DNA of 42,296 nt, from positions 1 to 42,296 of the forward strand of contig NZ_WIAD01000052.1 of NCBI RefSeq assembly GCF_009618275.1, in the 5' to 3' direction. The notes beneath the pieces are model-generated. The model was not told where the DNA came from. It worked only from the letters and a program-made list of their open reading frames with translations, and made no database searches. Position numbers and translations under genes: made by a program. Below, one piece after another: positions 31,715 to 39,907 of this stretch (positions within the stretch are counted from its first letter, which is position 1; every line of letters begins with the position of its first letter). This DNA comes from Roseimaritima sediminicola. GTDB lineage: Bacteria > Planctomycetota > Planctomycetia > Pirellulales > Pirellulaceae.

Positions 31715-33298
31715 TTACCAGCGATATTCTCCACCGAAACTGATTCCGTGGACCCAGTAGTCGGAGTCGCGGAAGGCAAAGGCCGGCCGCTCCGCTCCGC
31801 TGAACGGATCGGCTTCGGGCGGCAGCAGGTTGGGGTTCAAGTCGCGGCTGATCTGGTCGCCGGCTCGCACGACGTTGGACCAGTAGATAAAGGTGTATCC
31901 CACGGTGGCTCGCAGCCGTTCGGTCAACTGGTATCCGACCTTGGCGCCCAGTTCGGGGACCACGGCAAAGCGATCGCGTTTGTAGGTTCCGATATTGGTC
32001 CGCTGGGCCAACAGTCCGCCCCGCGCCGTGGTGCTCTGGCCGGCCGTCGTGGTGACGGTTGTGCCGTTGATGGTGACATTCTCGCGAGTGGTACCGATCG
32101 CCAGTTTGGCCATCAGGTCCAGCGTCCACCAGCCGCGGGTTCGGCGGTAACGGCCGCCGAAGTCCACGCCATTGAACTGCGACCGGGCGTCGAAGCGATC
32201 GGTGATGTTGAAGGTTCCATCGCCAGCGACCAAGGCCTCGTTGATGCTCAGCGAGTCATCCAGTTCCAGCCAGCGGTATCCGATCAAGCCTTCCAGACGA
32301 TGGGTGTAGCGTTGCGGAAGGCCGCAGAAAATCGTATCGCCGCAGCCGTCGCCGCAAGCCATCAGACGGCTGAACGTCACGCCGGCGCCCTGCAGTTGGG
32401 TTTCAGCCTGGACCGTGACCGTGCCGCCGATCACGTCCGGGAAACTGACCAGTTCCGAATCCTCGGCACCGGTTAAGACGTTGAAAAAGGGACGCGCCAG
32501 GATGGTACCGCCCTGAGGGCTGGTCTGCGTGAACGTATCCGACTCGGTGGCCGTGGCGAAGAACTCCCCTTCCACCGCCCAGTCGTGGCAGGCGTCCAGC
32601 CAGATGCCCACTCGCAAGCGGCCGCCGCTGATCGAGTCGGTCAGAATCTCGTCATCGCCGTACAGCGTTCGCACGCCCGCGGTGTTCAGCACACCGGCCT
32701 CGGCGCGAGCCGTGCCCGCGGCGCTGGTGGTGACCAGCGGCGGCAGATCCATTCCGTCCTGAAACCACAGCAGGTATTCAAACGATGCCCAGCCATCTTG
32801 CGGGGCACACAGCGTGATACAAGGACGCCAGCCGGCACCACCGACGGGACCACATTCGCGGCAGCCCACGCGGTTGCAGGGAAGTGCGTCACAACCGCCG
32901 CCGGCTGCGTCGCAGGCCAAACCGCCCGGATACCCGCCACCGTGATCGTACAAACCACCGTCGTGGTAGACGTCCCCTTCGTGATAGATCGCTCCGTCCT
33001 GATAAACCGTTTCCCCCGGGTGAACTGTTTGTCCTTGATGAACCGGACCCAGGACGATCTCGCCAGCCGGAACCGACTCGGTCTTGATCGAGGGCGGCAG
33101 CGGTGCGTGTTCGGTGTTCTGAACCGTTCGCACGGGTTGCCATTTGGCGCGAGCCACGCGTTCGGCTTTGCTGGGGGCACGCCGGCGAGGTTGTTGAGCG
33201 GTGGCGGTGGTGGCGATGGTCGCCAAAAGGATCAACGCCGCGATCCAGGAGAGTTGTTTTGTCTGCACGATGACACCGAAGTGCTGGGGGGATTGCAA
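31715..33298 (-). CDS. BBP7-like outer-membrane beta-barrel protein
   Basis: This 527-residue protein has a signal peptide (LSWIAALILLATIATTATAQ). A Pro/Arg region and a segment with repeated GxVYxxGxxYHxGDxYHDGG lead into a Cys-rich stretch (CDAAGGGCDALPCNRVGCRECG). The C-terminal barrel has GWASFEYLLWFQDGMDLPPLVTTS, DNA-like alternating strands, YTHRLEGLIGYRWLELDD and final strands KVGYQLTERLRATVGYTFIYWSNVVRAGDQI..GISFGGEYRW. The closing aromatic residue is typical of outer-membrane barrels. The pattern matches the planctomycete BBP7 family (PF07585), whose transport role is unproven. The exact start (ATG 33298 or GTG slightly downstream) is uncertain. Confidence 0.87.
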   Translation of the reverse strand: MQSPQHFGVIVQTKQLSWIAALILLATIATTATAQQPRRRAPSKAERVARAKWQPVRTVQNTEHAPLPPSIKTESVPAGEIVLGPVHQGQTVHPGETVYQDGAIYHEGDVYHDGGLYDHGGGYPGGLACDAAGGGCDALPCNRVGCRECGPVGGAGWRPCITLCAPQDGWASFEYLLWFQDGMDLPPLVTTSAAGTARAEAGVLNTAGVRTLYGDDEILTDSISGGRLRVGIWLDACHDWAVEGEFFATATESDTFTQTSPQGGTILARPFFNVLTGAEDSELVSFPDVIGGTVTVQAETQLQGAGVTFSRLMACGDGCGDTIFCGLPQRYTHRLEGLIGYRWLELDDSLSINEALVAGDGTFNITDRFDARSQFNGVDFGGRYRRTRGWWTLDLMAKLAIGTTRENVTINGTTVTTTAGQSTTARGGLLAQRTNIGTYKRDRFAVVPELGAKVGYQLTERLRATVGYTFIYWSNVVRAGDQISRDLNPNLLPPEADPFSGAERPAFAFRDSDYWVHGISFGGEYRW

Positions 33299-33449
33299 TC
33301 AAAGCGGTGCCACGTCGGCCCGCCTCGGTTGTCTCACCAGCAACATCGGCAAACAAAACTCGGATCCATCGGCAAAAATCCGAATAATCCGAAAAATCGT
33401 CAGAGTGCGGCTAATCGTTACAGTCGCCGCAAACCGCCCAGAAATCAGC

Positions 33450-33640
33450 AGCAGAGTAGCTCGGCTGTCCCAGCCGAGAAGAGTCGCAGCAGCTCGGCAT
33501 AGTAGCTCGGCATAGTAGCTCGGCATAGTAGCTCGGCTGTCCCAGCCGAGAACAACTCTGCAGCTCGGCAGAGCAGCTCAGCTGCGGCCAGCCGAGAAGA
33601 GTCGCAGCAGCTCGGCAGAGCAGCCCGGCATAACCACGTC
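33450..33640. repeat. Cluster of CTCGGCTG palindromes and AGCTCGGCATAGT direct repeats
   Basis: Two perfect copies of CTCGGCTGTCCCAGCCGAG (33460-33478, 33532-33550) and a degenerate third (about 33577-33597) flank three tandem 13-bp AGCTCGGCATAGT units (33490-33530). AAGAGTCGCAGCAGCTCGGC also occurs twice. This looks like local amplification of one dispersed repeat. Confidence 0.75.
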
Positions 33641-33674
33641 GGCATGAATCTTTCGGTGAAACCCCGCGACAACA

Positions 33675-33771
33675 CCCTCCCGCGCAGCGGGAGGGTCGGG
33701 CTCTTAGGCCCGGGGAGGGCCCTACGAAAACCCTCTCCGGGCCTAAGAGCCCGACTCTCCCAGTGGGAGAG
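33675..33771. repeat. Triple-hairpin palindrome
   Basis: Two 31-bp arms (33689-33719 and 33731-33761) match at 29 positions around an 11-nt loop containing ACGAAAA. Each arm end also folds separately: CCCTCCCGCGCAGCGGGAGGG (33675-33695, palindromic) and CTCTCCCAGTGGGAGAG (33755-33771). It lies 86 bp downstream of the parA stop, so it could also end that transcript. Confidence 0.75.
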
Positions 33772-33856
33772 CAAAGCCGAATGAAATGTTGCGACGTGCT
33801 TAGGAGTACCTCGCGAACGTCACTTCGTGGTTGCGGAACGCCGCCTTGCGCGATCG

Positions 33857-34663
33857 TTAGGCCGCGACGGCTTGTTCTTCGAACTGATGCAGGACCTCGT
33901 GAGCAAGCTGCAGATAGTCCTCGGCGCCGTTGCTCTGCGGGGCGTACTGGAAGATCGATTTGCCAAAACTGGGCGCTTCGGCCAGCCGCACGTTGCGGCG
34001 GATGCGGGTCTCGAAGAACCGGGCGCGGCTGAAGATGCCGCCCTGGCTCTTGGTCGCCGTAAAGAATTCATCGACATCGCTGCTGACTTCGGCGGCCAAG
34101 CGCGTGTTCGAATCGAACATGCACAGGGCGACGCCGGAAAGTCGCAATTGGTTGTTCAGACGCCGCGAAACCACTTCGATCGTTCGCAGCAGTTTGCTCA
34201 ACCCGTGCAGGGCCAGAAAATGGGGCTGCAGGGGCAGGAACACCTCCTGGACCGCAACCAACGCATTGATCGTCAACACACCCAGGCTGGGCGGGCAATC
34301 CAGAATCAGAAAGTCGAACGGTTCCTCGTCGGCTTCCAAGCGATCCTTCAGGATCACCTCGCGACCCACTTCGCAGGCCAGTTCCATTTCGGCGGCTGCC
34401 AAGTCCAAGTTGGCGGGAACCAAGGCGAGGTTGTCGTTGATCCAGGTTCGCGCGCTGGCGATCGAGGCATCGCAGCAGAGTACCTCATACATGCTCTCGC
34501 CGGCGGGCATGCTGACGCCCAAGTGCAGGGACGCATGGGCCTGCGGGTCCAAGTCCAACAGGCAGACCCGTTTGCCCGCTTCGGCCAAGGCCGCCGATAG
34601 ATTTACGGCACTGGTGGTTTTACCCACGCCTCCCTTTTGATTGATTACTGCGATCGAGCGCAT
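33857..34663 (-). CDS. ParA/Soj-family ATPase (orphan)
   Basis: This 268-residue deviant-Walker ATPase has KGGVGKTT (10-17) with the signature Lys, LLDLDPQAHASLHLG (Walker A'), and FLILDCPPSLGVLTINAL (Walker B). It closes with a helical region ending HEVLHQFEEQAVAA. Family members partition plasmids or chromosomes or position large complexes with a ParB or cargo adaptor. No parB gene or parS-like site is seen beside it. ATG 34663 is chosen because the family starts at MRSIAVINQKGG and GGAG precedes it; the 66-codon extension upstream is intergenic. The phage-like element ends about 240 bp upstream. Confidence 0.9.
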   Translation of the reverse strand: MRSIAVINQKGGVGKTTSAVNLSAALAEAGKRVCLLDLDPQAHASLHLGVSMPAGESMYEVLCCDASIASARTWINDNLALVPANLDLAAAEMELACEVGREVILKDRLEADEEPFDFLILDCPPSLGVLTINALVAVQEVFLPLQPHFLALHGLSKLLRTIEVVSRRLNNQLRLSGVALCMFDSNTRLAAEVSSDVDEFFTATKSQGGIFSRARFFETRIRRNVRLAEAPSFGKSIFQYAPQSNGAEDYLQLAHEVLHQFEEQAVAA

Positions 34664-34899
34664 TGTTCCAGCTCCAATTCTGATTTGCACCGTGGCATGG
34701 TCGCACGCAAAGGCGACCGAGCAGATCGAGTCATAGCAAAGCGGTCCGGCGGCCGCCAGAGCGAAGCTGTTTTTCTCGCAGCTCGCTTCGGCGCGGAGAA
34801 ACGCCGCCGCCCCAGTAGCGCTTTCCCGGCTCGGAAAGCCGTGCGTCACTCCCAGACTCAACGCCTCTGCGACTTACAAGCTCCTGGCACTAACGGAAT
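34664..34899. other. Junction region between parA and the integrated element
   Basis: This is the promoter side of parA and the likely boundary of the integrated element. A GCTTTCC-CGGCTC-GGAAAGC hairpin lies near 34820-34839. No tRNA or obvious attachment repeat could be identified without the other end. Confidence 0.4.
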
Positions 34900-36751
34900 C
34901 TATGTAAGGGGTGCGAAGCTCGGGCGCATCAGCCACAGCAGTGGCGACATGTGGTAGCCCCAGGCGCGAGCCTGGGGTGCCGCCCCCACACCCGCGCGCC
35001 AGTCCCCTCGGGGTTCCCGTGTGGACGTCGCGTTTAACGCGGTTTCGAGATCGGCCGTTAGCACGACGGTCCCCGTCTTGGTTTCGGGATCGACCTCGAT
35101 GCGTTGCACGAACGCTTCGACTAGCTGGCGTTCTTCCAACGATGCATCGCCGCTATTGGCGACGTTGTCGAGCTGCGTGAATTGTTCCAAGGCCCATTTG
35201 CGAAGCTCGGCTTTCGTCCATTCGCGTTTGGCGGGCGTTCGCTTGGCTGATGCGTTTTGTAGTTTGTCGCGTTTGGCTTTTAGGTCGGCCAGGGTGGTCT
35301 TCAATTCATCGATGCCGTCGAACGCGGGATCGGATAACATGGCAACCGTCGATTTGATTTTGCGGTTGAGTAGATCGAGTTCGCGTTTGTTCGATTTCGG
35401 TTTCGCGTCTGCGGCCTTGGGTTTGAGAACCGTATCGACGAATGCATCGACCGCTTGCTTGACGGTTTCGTGATCGCCGAGCAACGCCTGCTTGATCGCT
35501 CCCAAAACGAATTCGTCGAGGTTGTACCCGTTGATGCTTACCAATCCGCAGACGGTTTTGCCGTAGCGATGGTAGCCCATGCATCGGTAGTAGCGCATGC
35601 CGTCGCCTCTCGGGCCGTCCCATCGCCGGTCCCATACTTGGCCGAATGGGGTTTCCGCATCGCTTGCATACGATGAGGCTGGCCAGCAGCGATCGGCACG
35701 TCGGCCGCGCTTTGCCACCGAGGCGGCTTCGCTTTTGAATCTCGGCTTGCGCCGCATCCCATGTATCAACATCAACCAACGGTTCATGCACGCCCTCGCT
35801 GATGATCCAATCTTCGGTCGGGTTCTTTCGCCAGTCTTTTTTGGTTCGCGGACGGAGCGTCCCTTGCGAATCCAAACCGAAGAGCGAACCCATTGAATGC
35901 CGGTTCCATGCGATCGCGCCTTTGTAGCATGGGTTACGGAGTAGCTTGCCGATGCGAGATGCGTTCCATGCCTGTCCCGCCGGAGACGGGACGCCTTCTT
36001 TGTTGAGCAACTGGACGATGTAATGGAAGCCGTAGCCCTTCACGCAGAGCTTGAACATGCGCCGCATCGTTTCAACGCGGTCCGGCGTACTGGGAACGTA
36101 GCGAATGACGTCGCTCTTGGCCTTCTTGATGTGTTGGCCCTTGGGAATCACCCGAAGCAGCTTTCCGGCCGCGTCGTATTCTTGCTTGCTCCCGTCGGGC
36201 ATCCAACGAAGCGTTCGCAAAACCGTTCCATCCGACGCAACGACCTGCTTATCGTAGCCATACGGAGCGATCCCACCGGGCGCGGATTTGCGTTCGCGGA
36301 TGTTTGAGATTTGACCGCGAATGGTATCTTTCGCCAGCTTCAATGAATACTGACGGGCCTGCCATGATTTGACGCCTTGAATCAATTCGCCTTCGTCGCC
36401 CTCGGGAATACCGTCTGCCGCGAAGACGGCCCGAACGCCGACCATACGAAGGCGATGCAAATAGTAGCCGGTCTCGTTCGTTCCGCCGCGCGAGAACCTA
36501 GCGATGTCGTAGCATACGATAACATCGAAGTCGCGTCCGTTTTCGGCCGCGTCAATCATGTCGGCGAATGCATCGCGACCGCGCGTACTCGTACCCGAGA
36601 GCGCGTCGTCGATGAACCAGCGAATGATTTTGCATCCGTTTTCGCTGGCCCACTTTTCGATGTACGCCTTTTGGTCGGGGATCGATCGTTCTTGCATGTC
36701 CGTGCTGCGGCGAGCGTAGCCGACCGCCGGAATCAATTTCCGTTTGCTCAT
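34900..36751 (-). pseudogene. Large serine recombinase, interrupted by a one-base frameshift
   Basis: Frame 1 (36751 to about 35650) encodes the resolvase catalytic domain (VGYARRSTDMQERSIPDQ with the nucleophilic Ser, VIVCYDIARFSRGG), the recombinase domain (SAPGGIAPYGYDK; GVPSPAGQAWNASRIGKLLRNPCYKGAIAWNR) and half of the zinc ribbon (CKRCGNP). The rest of the ribbon (FGQVWDRRWDGPRGDGMRYYRC...TVCG), the coiled coil and the C-terminus continue in another frame to 34900. Removing one base from the C4 run (GGGG on +, 35648-35651) joins them into a ~616-residue protein of normal length. This is a mutation, a sequencing error or programmed slippage. It probably integrates and excises the element. 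Its start overlaps the previous gene by ATGA. Confidence 0.85.
34958..34977. repeat. Palindrome inside the recombinase 3' end
   Basis: CCCCAGGC-GCGA-GCCTGGGG is a perfect 8-bp stem with a 4-nt loop. It sits in the last codons of the recombinase, encoding PQARAWGYH. It has the look of dispersed chromosomal repeats rather than of recombinase coding sequence. Confidence 0.65.
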
Positions 36752-36990
36752 CGCTCGGCCTCCGTCATGCGTTGGTGGAATTGCCAGAGATCGATTTCGG
36801 CATCGGTTGCGGGGCGGACGACCAACACGGAATGGGGATCGATTGAATCGGCATTGGGATGCCGTTCATCGCGGTAGAGCTGGCGTAGCCGATCAAATCC
36901 GACGTTTCGGGCATCGTGTTCGGACTCGCATTCGACTAGCACGTAGCGGGACAGGGTGGCAACGTAATACGTTTGGTTTGGGTTTGGCAT
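36748..36990 (-). CDS. Small hypothetical protein of the integrated element
   Basis: This 80-residue protein begins MPNPNQTYYVATLSRYVLVECESEHDARNVGFDRLRQLY. The segment is beta-strand-like, then an alpha helix, reminiscent of small DUF-type proteins that accompany planctomycete recombinases, but I cannot name it. Its stop codon overlaps the recombinase start (ATGA), so the two are translated together. A GGAAC sequence precedes the ATG. Confidence 0.65.
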   Translation of the reverse strand: MPNPNQTYYVATLSRYVLVECESEHDARNVGFDRLRQLYRDERHPNADSIDPHSVLVVRPATDAEIDLWQFHQRMTEAER

Positions 36991-37065
36991 GTTTGGGTTC
37001 CGATAAATCGAGAAACCGCGAGGCGGCGAACCTCGCGGCGTGAAGGGCGGTTGTCGGCGTTGCCG

Positions 37066-37383
37066 CTACGCGTTGGTGAAGCGGCCGGGCGCGGCCTTCT
37101 TGAATCGGGCGTCGGCGCCCTTTCGCATGTCGCGTAGGATCGCGGCGTACAAGGTCGCGTCGGGCGTTTTCCCGCCGGGCGATTTCCAAAGGCCCTTGGC
37201 CTCCATCGCCTCTACCATCTCTTTGCAGCTCATCGGTTTGCGGGCCTTCTTCAAAATCGCCAGGGCCGCGTCGATCTGCGACATCTTTTTGTCGGCCTTC
37301 TTGGCGGGCGTTTGCTTCGCGCTCTTGGCGGTTTTGCGGGCGGTCGTTTTCTTGGCGGTTGTGTTGGTCTTTCGTGCGGCCAT
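37066..37383 (-). CDS. HARE-HTH winged-helix protein with histone-H1-like tail
   Basis: This 105-residue basic protein has an N-terminal Lys/Ala/Thr-rich tail (about 1-35, KKTTARKTAKSAKQTPAKK type) resembling histone H1. A C-terminal HARE-HTH winged helix follows (IDAALAILKKARKPMSCKEMVEAMEAKGLWKSPGGKTPDATLYAAILRDM). HARE-HTH domains bind DNA and are linked to chromatin or restriction/modification contexts; in this element it may compact DNA or regulate. ATG 37383 was chosen because the upstream extension has no Shine-Dalgarno and a different composition. It lies 75 bp upstream of the 80-residue gene. Confidence 0.82.
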   Translation of the reverse strand: MAARKTNTTAKKTTARKTAKSAKQTPAKKADKKMSQIDAALAILKKARKPMSCKEMVEAMEAKGLWKSPGGKTPDATLYAAILRDMRKGADARFKKAAPGRFTNA

Positions 37384-37630
37384 CGTTTTGGTTCCCGTTT
37401 GTTTGGGGCGTTTCGTTTTCGTTGGCAACCGTTGCCAACGGGACCACACAGTTACCTCTGATTGAAAAACACATCCAGCTAGTTCCGGCCATGTTTTCCC
37501 AGTATTTTCCGGGCTTTTTTCATCCCGCCAAAAGTTCGGACAATCAAAACAAATTGTGTCATGGTCCGTGGCTGTTCCCGTGGCCCTGAGCTCGGCCTAC
37601 CCCTTGGCCGAAGTACCTAAGGCATGTCAG

Positions 37631-37651
37631 ACGACGCGCACCGCGCGTCGT
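37631..37651. terminator. Perfect hairpin after the primase-helicase gene
   Basis: ACGACGCGC (37631-37639) and GCGCGTCGT (37643-37651) form a 9-bp stem with a 3-nt loop, 38 bp beyond the stop of the - strand gene. No T run follows in that direction, so intrinsic termination is uncertain. Confidence 0.45.
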
Positions 37652-37689
37652 CCCAGGCGTCGCGTGAAACCGCGCACGCCCTGGGGGTA

Positions 37690-39609
37690 CTAGGGGGTGT
37701 GCGTGCTGTCTGTCACGACCGGTTTCGGTTCGGCAACCGAAGCAAATCGAACATGCCGGTTCGCATCCCGAGACCACCGATGCAACCTTCCGCTTCGCTC
37801 TGCCCGCTTGAGCAACCGTTCGGCTGCTCGCCGCGCCATGCCGCTTTCAACGGCCGTATCGAGGATCGCAGCCATCGTTTGCGGTTCGGGCGAAACGAAG
37901 TCGCATGCGAACTGCTCGGCCAGCTCTTCGGGATCGGTTGATGGCGTCTCCGGCGCTTCGCGCTGCTTCTTGCGGCGCGGTCGCTCGGGTTTGAGATCGA
38001 GCGGATCGAGATCATCTGCCGGCATGAATGTTGGGAACGCAAACCGGAGACAACGCGGTTCGATGGGTGGCCATGAGCGAACGGCTGCGTCTAATACGAT
38101 TGCATCCGGCTGTTCGTACTGACGAAGGATCAAATGCGTATCGGTAGCCCGCGATTGGCTTCCCGCTCCCGCGCCGACGTCGGTTACGCTCTTGCCGGAC
38201 TGGTTTCCTTTGCTCGAATGATGAACGAGTACGAAACAACAACGCAGACGGGAGGCAACCGCATCGATGAGATTGTAGACGCCTGCCATCGCGGCGTTGT
38301 CGTTTTCGTCGGTGTTCTTCGGCATGAACCGATAGAAGGCATCGAGCACAATCAATTTGAACCGGCCCGGTTCGATCGATTCGAAGTCGGCTGCGAGCGA
38401 TTGGATGTCTTGTAGCCGACCACGAACGTTGACCACGAAGATGCGGTCGGCAACGTCGGCCAGATCGATACCGCGAGCGTTCATTACCTTCGGGATCCGG
38501 TTGGCGGTTGTCTCGCTATGCAATTCGTTGTCAACGATCAATACATCGCCGCGTTCGCAAGCGTAGCCATCGAGCCAGGGCTGGCCGGTTGCAACCGACA
38601 ACGCCAGATCGGTCACGAGCCAACTCTTGCCGACCTTCGGGCTGGCAATCACGTTCATCGTTTCGCCCTCGCGTAGCAAGCCGTGAATAACCGGCTTGCG
38701 AAGCTCGGGATGTTCGGCAATCAACTGGCCGATCGGTTTGAATGTGAACGGTTCGGATGGGATCTTGCATCCGCGATCGGCCTTGCATTCGGCGTCTCGC
38801 AATCGGCGAAGAACGGCATCGTTGTTGAGTAGCATCGGGAGCGGCCGTTTCCAATGGTAGGCACTGATGCATTCCAAAGCTTCCTGGTCGCGCAAATCGT
38901 ATTCAACGCAACGGCAGCAGGCGGCGAACAACCGATGCGAACCGTCTTTGTGGTCGATCAAATCCATCGCCATCAAGTCGGCCAGACATTCGTTGAACGC
39001 CTTTCTTCGTCTTGGCGCGGCATTCGGCTTGTCGGGCGCGTCGTCGCCCCACAGCCAATTGCAAAGCGAGTCCAAAGCGTCTTGCCCGTCGGCGATTTGG
39101 TGCGGCGTGTCGGGCATCGTGCGGCCGGTAACGGCGAAGAACCGGTTCTGGTCGTAGACCTCGATCTCGCCAACGCCATCCGGCCCGAACCCGTCTTTAC
39201 GACAATTTGATACGCCGCGTTTGCTGGCCCGCAGAAACGCCTTCACGCCCGTCCCCGACGGCGAGACTTCGGTGTATGTTGCCAAGGCGGCAACCGTATC
39301 CGCGCCCCACACGAACGCACCGTCGGCGTTCAGGCAACGATCGATGTCCACGCCCGCATACGGATCCTCGGCCGTGAATACGAAACCGATGCCCGATAGA
39401 TTCGGGTGGCGTTTGAGCGTATCGCAGGCCGCTTCGTACGTATCCCATGTCGAGGGATCGTTGGCCTTGGCGAATCGCCGCGTTGACGGCTCGATCGTTA
39501 CTTTGGTTGGTTTGCCATCGCGGACGATCGTTTGCCAACAAACCCATTGCGGGATCGCTTTGAGCTCGTCGGGAATGTTGTCGTATTCAACCCTTGGAGG
39601 ATTCGTCAT
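37690..39609 (-). CDS. Primase-polymerase / RepA-type helicase fusion
   Basis: This 639-residue protein has an N-terminal archaeo-eukaryotic primase-like (prim-pol) domain with IPQWVCWQ near 20, GVDIDRC (Asp88, Asp90 metal ligands) and SPSGTGVKAFLR near 116-127. A linker with a PriCT-like helical segment follows (about 200-280). The C-terminal hexameric RecA-fold ATPase of the RepA/AAA_25 type has IASPKVGKSWL (Walker A, 321-331), LIVLDAFYRF (Walker B, 419-428) and VHHSSKGN (462-469). It would prime and unwind DNA at the element's own origin. ATG 39609 has GGAGG upstream and overlaps the preceding small gene by 23 bp. The same arrangement is known from phages and satellites. Confidence 0.88.
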   Translation of the reverse strand: MTNPPRVEYDNIPDELKAIPQWVCWQTIVRDGKPTKVTIEPSTRRFAKANDPSTWDTYEAACDTLKRHPNLSGIGFVFTAEDPYAGVDIDRCLNADGAFVWGADTVAALATYTEVSPSGTGVKAFLRASKRGVSNCRKDGFGPDGVGEIEVYDQNRFFAVTGRTMPDTPHQIADGQDALDSLCNWLWGDDAPDKPNAAPRRRKAFNECLADLMAMDLIDHKDGSHRLFAACCRCVEYDLRDQEALECISAYHWKRPLPMLLNNDAVLRRLRDAECKADRGCKIPSEPFTFKPIGQLIAEHPELRKPVIHGLLREGETMNVIASPKVGKSWLVTDLALSVATGQPWLDGYACERGDVLIVDNELHSETTANRIPKVMNARGIDLADVADRIFVVNVRGRLQDIQSLAADFESIEPGRFKLIVLDAFYRFMPKNTDENDNAAMAGVYNLIDAVASRLRCCFVLVHHSSKGNQSGKSVTDVGAGAGSQSRATDTHLILRQYEQPDAIVLDAAVRSWPPIEPRCLRFAFPTFMPADDLDPLDLKPERPRRKKQREAPETPSTDPEELAEQFACDFVSPEPQTMAAILDTAVESGMARRAAERLLKRAERSGRLHRWSRDANRHVRFASVAEPKPVVTDSTHTP

Positions 39610-39754
39610 TGACGGCCTCCGTTTGTCGGCGATCAAATTGTTTCAATAGCCACACTCGTAGGGCGTCGATGCGCCGTTGCCGGGCATTTTTGCGTGGCTT
39701 TTCGTATGCGACATCGAACCGATAGCGGCCGACATTGTTTTTCGGTTCGTCCAT
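39587..39754 (-). CDS. Small basic hypothetical protein
   Basis: This 55-residue protein (MDEPKNNVGRYRFDVAYEKPRKNARQRRIDALRVWLLKQ...) is highly basic and probably helical. No family is recognised. Its 3' end overlaps the primase-helicase start by 23 bp, suggesting coupling. ATG 39754 is assumed; ATG 39802 or 39814 would lengthen it with an Arg-rich tail, and the initiation signal is weak in each case. Confidence 0.5.
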   Translation of the reverse strand: MDEPKNNVGRYRFDVAYEKPRKNARQRRIDALRVWLLKQFDRRQTEAVNDESSKG

Positions 39755-39907
39755 GACCTTCCGCTCTGCAATAGAAACAAAAAGGCGGACGCGACGTCTC
39801 ATCCTGAAACCCAAAGTCAGAAACGCCGCATCCGCCGGCGAATGATTGGCTGGGTCGATTGGTAGGTGGTTTGCCGGTGTAGAGACCGGTCTTTGCGCGG
39901 CAGATGC

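Larger units (their letters stand above)
33299..33856. other. Repeat-dense intergenic region
   Basis: These 558 bp lie between the BBP7-like gene and the end of the parA gene. Apart from the listed palindromes and tandem repeats I see no gene. The short ORFs here are built from the repeats. Confidence 0.7.

Noticed and set aside
34840-34920. A tRNA gene as attachment site next to the recombinase
   Set aside because: No cloverleaf with a T-arm and anticodon stem could be drawn in this stretch.
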